Assembly (NCBI GenBank): GCA_034096865.1 | Contig: JAWQFJ010012312.1 | Coordinates: 31,001 to 95,000 of the forward strand | Origin: Theodoxus fluviatilis | Taxonomy: Eukaryota; Mollusca; Gastropoda; Cycloneritida; Neritidae | DNA length: 64,000 nt | Direction of reading: 5' to 3' | Shown: one piece after another, positions 28,607 to 40,000 of the stretch | Layout of the letters: each line of letters opens with the position of its first letter | Numbering within the stretch: position 1 is the stretch's first letter | The notes under the pieces: model-generated | What the model was told of the DNA's origin: nothing | Database searches by the model: none | What the model saw: the letters and a program-made list of their open reading frames with translations, nothing else | Program-made: the position numbers and the translations under genes

Positions 28607-31600
28607 GTATGTTGTGTGTTTTTCCAATTCTTTTTCTTCTTTTTGTCATCGTCACATTCTTCCTGCTCTTATTCTCCCATTTCTCCAAGCATCATGATCA
28701 TAATCATCATTATTGGTGTTGTCATCACCATCACCACCACAACTACTACCTCTGCCAAAGTTCTGGAATGTATCCATTTTAAGAAGAGATTACTGATTCC
28801 AAATTGTGTAGCCAATGGATACCAAAATAGAACTGATACATTAGATAACAGCTGTTCATTCATTCATTTATTCATTCATTCACTCATTCATTCTCTCATG
28901 TGTCCATCCATCCATCCATCCATTAATCCATCCATCCATCCATCCATCCATTTATCTATCCATCCATCCATCCATCCATCCATCCATCCATCCATCCATC
29001 CATCCATCCATCCATCCTTCCATCCATCCACCCATTCCATGGCCCTGTACACATGTTAGAGGGCTTTTTACTGCATTTGCAGATGCCGTGGAGCCATCAC
29101 GCGGTGCATCAAGCACACTTTGGGCTGCACCTTCCAAGGGCCACGCAGTGCGCTGCAGAGCCACCTGTGGGAGTGCCCCTTTAGGGACCAGGTTGCAGGT
29201 AGGGGTTGGCCTGGCCTGGCCTGGAGTTCTTGTGCAGTGGTTGTTGAGTGGAATGAAGACCTAGTTTTTTATGTAGTAGTGAGTGTCAGGGAATCTAGCT
29301 TTCAGTAGAAGTATAATAGTTGATATATGGTCAATAAGATATTTTACATTTATTTTGGAAATCCCAGGGTCGTGGTTTGTTGTAGGTTGGATGTTCCAAG
29401 TTTTATATATATATAGAAAGTATGCTTCTCATGGTGATGAATGTACAGAAACTAATGTTAATCTTTGATCATTGAGAAGTGGAAAATTGTAGTATTCATG
29501 CACGTAAAAAAAATTAACGTTTATAAATTTATTTGCAAAATATATGCAATCAAAAGCTGAGTAAACTTAAAACTGCTAAATGTAAAAAATGTGGATACAC
29601 CTACATGTTGGAAAAGTGTGCATATGTGTGAGTGTGTGATAGTGCATGCTTGTGAAAATAAACCAAATACCATGTACAGGATGAATGCATGACTTCATTG
29701 ACTGCAGGCAAGAACCCGGTGATAGAGGGAGAGGTGTCCACCATTGAAATACAGCGGTCCAGCGCAGACCTGGGCATCAGCATAGTGGGTGGCTGTGACA
29801 CACCGTTGGTGAGTTGTGCCCTGCTGCATCCTTCTACTCTTGTCTGCAAGGCTCAGGATTTGGTCTTGAAGAACAGCCTCTGTCAGAATGAATTGATGCT
29901 GTGTGTTGTCTGAATCAGAGTGCTCATGTTACCACTTGCAGGTTAATGAGAATGAGATAAACATTTGTGTGGTGGCTACTTCTAAAAAATTGGTATGAAT
30001 CCAGGCGATGGCATTGATTAGTGATTGAATGGGCAAGTGATAATGAGATTTAAGAACAGTTGGTTGTGAGCACTTCATAAATAAATATATAAACTTTCTC
30101 TTTCTGTCATTTTTATAAGAATTATATGACCCCAAAATAACCATTTAAAATCATTCATAGATGCCATATTCATGATCTTGACTGGTTTAGTGAATGACAG
30201 AAATGGTTGTCTTAGTTTGTGTATTATCAGATTTTGACACTGCATCTGTTGATGATATTCAGCAAAAAATGAAGTAAGGTCGTCATCATGGAAAGTTTTT
30301 GACTTCTTACTTTTTGTTGTGTTACAGATATGCACTGTCATTCAAGAAGTGTTCAAGGATGGTGTGGTGGACAGAGATGGGAGATTACTAGCTGGGGACC
30401 AAATTCTAGAAGTAAGAATGTATTTATTAACATTTTGCTGTAGCTGTAATAACTTTTGATTTGCAATGTTTTTATCAGAAATGAGTTTCTTCAAGTGAAA
30501 TACTGTATTCAGAATATTAATGGATGGGCCAGCTTACTATTATTTTCTACTCATTCAGTTTGAGGGTTGTCAAGTGACACTAAAAACTCCAAGAAAGTGT
30601 TGGATAGTCCATGATTACAGCTATTAAAGTATATCATGTTGAGGAGTGTGTTTCGAGTTGTTGATGCTATGCAATAAATGTCTTCCATATATAGATTGAT
30701 GCCTGACCCTTTTGAGAATTTTATTTGGCACTGTTTCTTCTCTTTATTGAATCTTTTTAGGCTACTGTAAATAAATTAAAAAATTTCTTATATACAGTAA
30801 TGTATCAGTATTTCATTGCAATTATTATATGTCAAATGTTAACCCTTTCTTCTGAGCAGTGCCTGTTGCTGTCGTATAATTTCACTTTATTTCTTTGATG
30901 TTTCCTCATAGTTCTTAGACATTTTGAAGAGTTAACTCCTGTAAGTTGCAAGCTAAAGATATGAAGGCATTTGGGAAGTAAAAACTATGAAATGTTACTG
31001 AATAAACACCTTTTCCTACCTTGCTGTGCCTGTGTTTGTCCCAGGTTAACAGTGAGGACCTGACACAGGCCACACACCACCAAGCCCAGGCAGCCCTCAG
31101 CCAGTACTACCCTGTCTGTCGCCTCACTGTCTACCGAGAGCGTGCTGAAGAAAGCAGACCTATTGAAAAGGAAGGTCAGTGCTCTGATGACTTGATACTA
31201 TGATAGAGTGGAAAAGTTGGGTACATGATAGCAGCAAGACTTGTAGGGATGATGAAGAAGGTGATGTAGATATCACTGAACTGCTGGTACTGCATTGATT
31301 ATGCCAAATCACTAGAGTAGATCAGTAAAGAAATCAATTTGTCCTTTGCAAATTATTCTTTTTTAGGATAAAATTGTCAGAATCAGTTTTTGACTACTAG
31401 ACATGCTTTTAATTTTCTCAATTTTGAAATAAGTTTGTTAAAATTATGTTACTCTCACTATATGTTTTCAGCCCACTCAAACGAAGTTGGAGAATGTTGG
31501 GGTTGTTTCACCACGTTTTAATAACTCAGCTGATGAATTTACAGTTACAGTCATTGAAGTTAAAGCTGTATCAAAATTTACATGTCTTTTATGTTCATTG

Positions 31601-32113
31601 ACTTCTGTCGCATGTATCATATCAGCCAGCCTCATTTGCCATGTCAAGCTTGCATCTCCTTGTTTTTTAAATGTTTCATTAGCAGGGGCTAAATTCTGGC
31701 TTTCTTGTTCAGAAATCCTAAAGATCACACTAAGCAAGGTGAAGGGACGACAACTGGGCATCAAGCTGGTGGGCAAGAGGTGAGTGAAAAAATGTGAAAG
31801 TGGGCCTACTGAGTGATATAGCTTCCTGTTTCAGTCACTGCATTGCATCTGCTTTCCTTTGTGGTGAAAAAAACCTACAGCAAAGCCTGAAAGGGTAATA
31901 AAACTGCATGTATTGTATATGTTTGAATCCTCTGTTGTTTTAGTTCCAGGCACATTTGTGCATGCACACATGTGCATGCACAACCACACCATACACACCA
32001 CACACACATTCACACACAACCACACACAACAAACACACACACACACACACACACACACCACACCACACACACACACACACACACACACACACCACACACA
32101 CACTCTCCACACA

Positions 32114-32190
<77 letters not shown>

Positions 32191-34139
32191 GCACAAAGTT
32201 GATGGCTAAATTTGTTGCCTATTAAAAAATCTCTATTTCCATTTCAGAAATGGACCAGGAGTGTACATATACAATTTGGTAAGTTTCTCAAATGCCTGGA
32301 GACCGTTTTATCATGTTATTTTTTACCAACCAATAAACAAACCTGCTGCTTAAAAAAGTTTATGTATTCCAACGCAATGAGATTTCTGTCTGTAATCCAA
32401 TATTTCACTTTAGATGTAAGTATCATGCTATTTAAGCTATAAACACTTATGAGAGGCTAACAACAGGGAAAATAAACAGAATTTGACTTTGAAAAGTACC
32501 TATGTGGTAATTGTGTTTGAAATCTTGGAATGTAGGTTCCTTACACATTATTGATCACATTCCATGTGTCCAAAGAGATAGTAAAAATCATAACTTAGAG
32601 ATTTTGCATTCTGGAAAAAAATTATTTTGCAACAATATGGCATGACAGATCTGATGTTTCAGATATCTGGTGGTGCGGCTGACATAGATGGACGCCTGAA
32701 AAACGATGACCGGGTACTGGAGATCAACAGTGTGGATGTCTCCTATGGCACTCAAGAACAGGCTGCCCACATCATACAGGTTGGTGGCCTGCTGGCTGTT
32801 GCCGAGATTTGCCCTCTCAAGCTGTACTGGACTGTGTATTTCACATGGATGAACTTGGGGAAGGGGGGGGGGGGGGTATTTTGATTTGGCAAACTTATTT
32901 TGATGCCACCCCAGAATTTTTGAAGTACCCATTGAAAAGCACACATTTTATCTCCACCCTGCATATGTTTTCATTTTATTATACAGAAAATCCAATGAAG
33001 AAACTTGAGGCATAGAAAATTGCAAGCATTATGACATTTAAAAAGTACTGACTTCTCATTTATAATGTGTGGTTTGTTTTTTCAGATATAACCAACTGTT
33101 CATGCCTGTTTTTTCTCTTCAGCAGGCCAATACAGACAGGATCCACTTTGTCATCTCAAGAAAGAGTCGACCCCAGACGCCAGATTTGATACGCTGTATG
33201 TCAGGGGAGAGCAGTCGCACTGGACTCTACAGCAACTGTGACCGGGACATCCTCCTTCTCAATCGCTCCTGCAAGGAAAAAACCATTTCAGTGCCAAAGG
33301 TGAGGCTTTCCAGTGCAGTGCAAAAATGCACTTTTCCCCCCAATCTGTTGTTCATGCCAAAGTGAAGCCAAAACTACAGTTATCTGCTCCAGCTTTTCAC
33401 TTGAGCTTTTCTGAAATCAGTTTCAGCTTTCTACTCATCTCCAAAATCTCCAGGGCCCGTATTCACAACGGTGATTTATCTTTTTAACACTCGATTTATC
33501 CCCTAGCCCCGCGTTATCTTGATCGGTTAGATAAGGTACACTCGTCAGAGGATCCTAGGTTGCGCTTTGCTATATATACTGGTTTCCAGCCAAGGGAGAG
33601 CGGAACAGGCAGTTGGAATCGTCTGAGTTTAGAGATAAATCGGAGTTAAAATAAATCGCCGATAAATCGCCGTTGTGAATACGGGCCCAGGATACCATTT
33701 ATTTCACTTTATCACTCCAACTTGTTGTCTCATTTCCTTCTCCTTTCCTGTCTAATGTGATGTCATTGTGTCTGTCTGCTTTTTTTCCCTCTTGCTTCAT
33801 CATCCATAATGTCAAACATTATTTTGTATCTTTGGATCTTTTTCTAATCAGAAATCGTGAAGATAATGTCTCTTTGCCAGCACTGTAGTGTAGTGTCTTC
33901 TGGAGTTATGTTACTTGAATAGTGTTTGTCCATTTCCTGCCAGGATCCCTCAGAGACCCTAGGCATCAGCGTTGCTGGAGGCCTGTCCAGTCACCGTGGG
34001 GACACGCCTGTCTACGTGTCCAACATCAACCCCCAGGGGTGTCTGGGACGCACCAAGCAGATCAAGGTGATGTGACCTTGTCTTCTTTTTGTCTCTCTCT
34101 TTGTTTCTTCGTCTTTCTTTCTGTCTCTCTTTCTCTGTT

Positions 34140-34188
<49 letters not shown>

Positions 34189-37002
34189 GTTTCTCTATCT
34201 CTGGATGCACGACTGGTGATAGCTAGGGTCGGTTCACCTACATCTCCACACGGAGATAGTATCATTGATTATTGCTTGATAATCGCCCGATGCCTACCAT
34301 ACCCTGTTGATTTATAGACAATACAGGTCTCATGTAAAGTTACGTTGGGACAATAGTAAAATAGATGAAACCAAAAACAGAGTGCATTCACAGGAGTTCT
34401 GTGATCAGCTTGCGACAACTACTGCCACAATTGATGGCTCTGTTGATGGTGCTGTCACACAACTCACCAACATGTTAAGTTGGTGTGTAGACTGTTTATA
34501 AACAAAAATCAACATTAGTGGCAAAATTTCACTAAAACCACGATCCCCTTGGTTTGATAAGGAATGCCAGGAAACCAAGTGCTTAGTCCTTAATGTCCTT
34601 AAAAGTTTCAGGAAATCCAAATCAGAAGCAAGCAAAGAGCATTATGTGCAGTCTTGAAGCCGATACAAAGGCCTAATTTGAGATAAAAAATGCACTCATT
34701 TTGAAGAGCAACAAGCTCTTGAAGAGTCTGCAAATTTCACAGGCATTTTGGGCTATTGTTAGAAGCTCCTTACGATGCTAAGTTTCCCAACCTAATATCA
34801 GTATTGAGGAATGGAAGTCGTATTTTGAGTCCATGTTCCACGTTCCTGACTGGGAAATGTGTAGATCTAGAACTTGAAGAAGTGGTGTATCACAATATGC
34901 TAGACGCTGAGATTACTAGAGAAGAGGTAAAGAATGGCATTGGCAGTTTGAAGCACAAGAAGGCTCCAGGTCTCGACTGTGTGCCTGGAGGCTGTCTTAA
35001 GGTGGCCTGTGAAAAAATAACCCCATCTCTGACCAAGCTCTTTAACTTTTTGACACTCACTATTTTCCTGATGCTTGGTCAAGATAAACAATTGTCCCAC
35101 TGCACAAAGAGGGCAATGTGCAAAACGTTGAGAATTTTAGAGGTATTTCACTGTTATCTGCACTGAGAAAAGTCTTTACCACCATTCTTGTAAGACGTTT
35201 GCATGTTTGGAAGGATATGGAAAACAAAATATGTGTCGAACAAGCAGGGTTTCAAACCCTGTACTCGACAGTGGGCCATATCTTTGCATTGTATTCCATG
35301 ATATTGAAGTATGTGTACAGTAACAGGCGTGGCAAGCTTTATGTTGCTTTTGTAGACTACAAAAAAGGCGTTTGATTCGGTCAATCAAAAAAAGCTTTGG
35401 AATGTTCTTAAAGACGCACATCTTTCAACAAGTTCCTGTTAATGTTAAAGGCCATTTACACTGATGTCCAAGCATGCGTGGGTTGGGTCATGACCTCTCT
35501 GATTTCTTTCATTGCTCAGCAGGTATGAAACAAGGGGCAATTGAGAGTCCATTAATTTTTTCTCTGTACATCAACACAGTGGCAGAATATGTAAGAAGAA
35601 ATGACAAACATGGCATGCAGATGGAAATATTTCTTTTACTATTCACTGATGATGTCATGCTAATATCTACTACGTCAGTAGGCCTTCAAAATCAGCTCAA
35701 CAACCTTATACATATATGAACTCTTTAGATCTTACGGTTAACACCAACAAAACTAAAGTCACGGTGTTTAGAAGAGGTGGACATCTAGCTTTTGGCAAAA
35801 GGTGGTTCCTAGAAGAGACACAGTTGGAGGTAGTTAATGAATATAAATACCTTGGGTATGAATTCACGACGAAATTGTCCATTGCAGCTACTTTAGATGA
35901 CCTTGCAGTGAGATGAAAACAAAAAGGGGTGCAGGTACTAAGAGCGCTGTGGAGCTTGCGTACCTTGAAAACAAAAATGTTCATGAGCATGACATGTTTG
36001 ATGCCCAAGTCCAGTTAACCCTTCTCTACGGTTCAGAAATATGGGGTCTCCAAAAGCATTGGAAAGTGGAGGTTACTCACTTTTTTCTGCAAGATGTTCC
36101 TGGGTCTAAACTCGAGAACTCCAAACCACATGGTTTACAGAGACCTTGGATGATTCCCATTGCCAGTCAACAGCAGCACTATGGTAATAAAATACTGGCT
36201 GAAACTCTGCAGAATGGGAGAATACAGACTTCCCAAGCAAGCAGATGCTTCTGAACTCTTACATTAAAGGGGATCATAATTGGACTGAGAGGGTGAAGAA
36301 TTGCTTGTATCATCTGGGTTTTGGGTACATGTGGCTGCATGGAGGAGTTGGGGATGAGAAACGTTTCTTGTCACTATTGAAACAAAGACTGAAGAACTGG
36401 CATCTCTGGGACTGGTATGCTAAGAATATAAGCAATGACAGGTACGAATGTTCTCATCCTTCAAACAACATTTTGGTTTGGAAAATTATTTGAACATACT
36501 CAACATTAAAAAATTCAGGGATTTGTTTATTCGATTTCGTTTCGGAATAAATGATTTACTGGTGAATGATCAGTACAGAGATGTTCCTAACACTCAATGT
36601 CCATTTTGTGAGGAAAAGGAAAGTGAGAGGCATTTTTAGTTGTCATGTCCTGCATATCTACACTTAAGAAAAAAGTATTTAGAACGATATTTGCACTAGA
36701 GATACAATTCTAATTGTTGCATATACCTGATCCAGGGCATCAATGAAAAAATTACAAGATTGGTAGCCATGTATGTATTTTATGCTTTATGATTTAGGGA
36801 ACATAAATTGAAAGTAGACGAAGCTTCCTAGCTGTACAGATTCATAGATGTTAGGTTTGTAGAGTATTGAAGATGTAAAGTAACAGGTTGATGTATGTTT
36901 ATTTACTGAACGACATTGTTTTCTAATGTTGATCATTTCCCATTGGTATGGGTATGCAATGGGCCGAGGGCCTCAATAAACCAGTTCAGTTCAGTTCAGG
37001 TC

Positions 37003-37088
<86 letters not shown>

Positions 37089-40000
37089 GCTTTATCATAG
37101 ATTCACTCAGACTGTCCATGAAATAATGTCACATTTCAGTTTTCTATTTTGTCAGGTTATGAGTGGCTGGCCTAATAAAAACGTTCATGTTTTCTTTGAA
37201 GTAGAGGGAGGGAAAAATATTGAAATAGAAGCAGTTCATTTGAACTAGTACATGTAGAGCATTTAGCATACATGTAGAGTGGAAGGATTTCTGTTTCTCA
37301 TTTTCTTGTACTCTGAACTGAGTGGTAGATAGATGCCTCTGAGTCAGAGTGTAGAATTGGAGGTAGAGGATTACAGACTGTTTTGCTGAACAAGCAGAGC
37401 AGATGGGTTTTCATATTTGCTGAGTTGTGTACACTACCTACCTTTCTAGATCTGGAAACCTTGTATTACATTAAATTGAGGGCTTAGGTTCATGAAGCAG
37501 GCAAAACATGGGCATCAGAGATGTGACCTAGTTCTTCTAAAGACCTGAGCATTTGTTGATGAAGCTAACACACTCTATGCTTTAGAGAGGAGATGTTGTC
37601 ATGTCCATCAACGGCATGAATGTGCTGGGGCTGACACACAGCGAGGCAGTCAACCTGCTCAAGGTCAATGCAGAGACCAAGCTGCTGGTCATGAAGATTC
37701 TGGAGGGACCTGAAACCTGTGCTGGTCCCGGCAACTTTGTCCCGACATGGATGTACTGGCTACAGCTGCCCAAGTGAGTGACTGTTCCCCATCATAGTTC
37801 TCAAAATCAGTGATTACATCAAAGGTGTAAAAATAATGACATGATAGAAACCTGTAGCCAGATGCATGGCACTGATGGCATGGAAAACAAAACCAGGAGA
37901 TGCTTGTCTTCAGGATACCTGACACACCCTTCTACCCCCACCCCCGCCCCGACCCCCCATCCATTTCCCATCATGCCAGTCTCTAGGTTTGTCTGAAAGT
38001 AACTCCATGTATGCACATAAATTACTCATAAAACTGAAAGCATCGATCCTTGTAGATACTGATATTAAGGAATTGTCCAAAAATTAATAAATTGACATGA
38101 CTACATGTATCATTCAGCATTTGGACTGCTTTGGCTGTATCATTCAGTCAAACACCCTTGAAAGCTAGTAATTGGACACGGCAGATTTAGATTTTTTTCA
38201 TGTTACATACAGTTTAGTTAATTGTTCTGACAGTTCTTACATACACTGTATGCACCATCTGATGAATATTCAACATGGTTGACCTTGACATTGATTGCTG
38301 TGCAGGCTGTGTCAAAGGATCAAGACCATCATGCTACTTCGAAGCCCTAGTGGCAGCCTGGGTTTCTCCATTGTTGGTGGCAGTGACTCCAGCCATGGCA
38401 ACATGCCCATCTTTGTCAAGTCTGTCGTCCCTGACACACCAGCGTGCAAGGATGGCCGCCTCAAGTAAGTAGCCTTCACCAACTGTTCTTTTTTAGTACT
38501 GTCTCTGTGTTTGGTTGTGATGTGGCTGGTCTGTCGTGTGTAAAGGAGGAGGATGGTTCAGTGATATTAGTATGACTGCTGACAAAGTAATTGAACATAC
38601 TTTATTTTCATATGGCAGCTGCTCTGTGATAACCCCCTCCTCAGCTCCTCAGCTAGTCGTAGTCTGGGTGTGATTGCTGCAATGCATGTTTTTAGGTCCA
38701 CAGATTGTCCTGATATGTTTGTGATAGCCTAGTATGCATCTGTCTGTCTTGGAGGATCATGGATTTGTGCAACTGGGAGCCAGTCCCATCATGTCAACAG
38801 CATCTCCTAGCCTAGTCTGTGGTAGCCTACTGTTTGACTTAAATACAACCTCACTGTTTGGCACCTTCCCCAGTGTTTTCAAACAAGCTTTAGTCAAGCC
38901 ACTTCTGAAGAAGCAAGACATGGATCCAGACAAGCTTAGCAATTACAGGCCAGTCTCCAACCTTTCCTTTCTTTCAAAATTGTTAGAGAAACTAGCTTTG
39001 CAGCAGTTGTTAGAGCATGTGTCCAAGTATGATCTTTTCGCTCGTTTTCAGTCCGCATACCGTGCTCACCATTCCACCGAATCAGCTCTGCTCCGTGTTC
39101 TAAACGACCTCCTTGTCACATCGGATGATTCCAAAGTTTCCCTTCTCACGTTGCTAGATTTGAGTGCTGCGTTTGACACAATAGATCATGAAATTCTTCT
39201 CTCCCGTCTAAGACATGTTTTTGGCATTGACAACACAGCACTCTCCTTCCTGAAATCATATATCTCAGAACATACGCAGACTGTTTTGATCCAGGGTATT
39301 GCTTCTGATCCTGCCCCGCTAAAATACAGAGTCCCACAGGGCTCGGTTCTGGGTCCTCTGCTGTTTCTATTGTACACCCAACCACTTCCCAACGTAATTG
39401 ACAGTCATTTATTCTCTCTCAGTGAATTTGCTGATGACACGCAACTCTACAACTCCACTCATCCCAGTCAAATCCAACTTCTTCTCTCTGCAAGTGAACT
39501 TTGTATTTCTGATGTGAAACAGTGGATGACCCAGAACAAACTCAAACTTAATGATTCAAAGACCGAAGCTCTCCTGGTTGGCAGTAGAGGCGAATTTGAT
39601 CAGGCACTGAAACTATCCATAGATCAGAGTGAGATACAATTCTCAAAGTCTGTTAGAAACTTAGGTGTCATGTTCGATGATGATCTTTCTATGAGAGTTC
39701 ATGTGAACAAAGTTTGCCAGTTAGCTTACTACGAGTTAAGGAAGATTAGCACTATTCGTCACTATCTTTCACAACAAGCCACTCAAACCCTTGTCACTTC
39801 CCTTGTTCTGTCCCGTCTTGATTATGGAAATTCTCTTCTTGCCGGCATTCCTGACACTCTGCTAAACAAACTGCAAAAAGTCCAAAACACTGCTGTTAGA
39901 TTAGTTTTTAGAAGTCCCAAGAGAACTCCCACATCCAAACTCCTTCGTGCACTGCATTGGCTCCCCGTCGCTCAGAGAATTGAGTATAAGCTAGCCACTA

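Noticed and set aside
34756..36639. Separate small genes in the LNX-like intron
   Set aside because: Together these frames are consecutive pieces of one decayed LINE ORF2.
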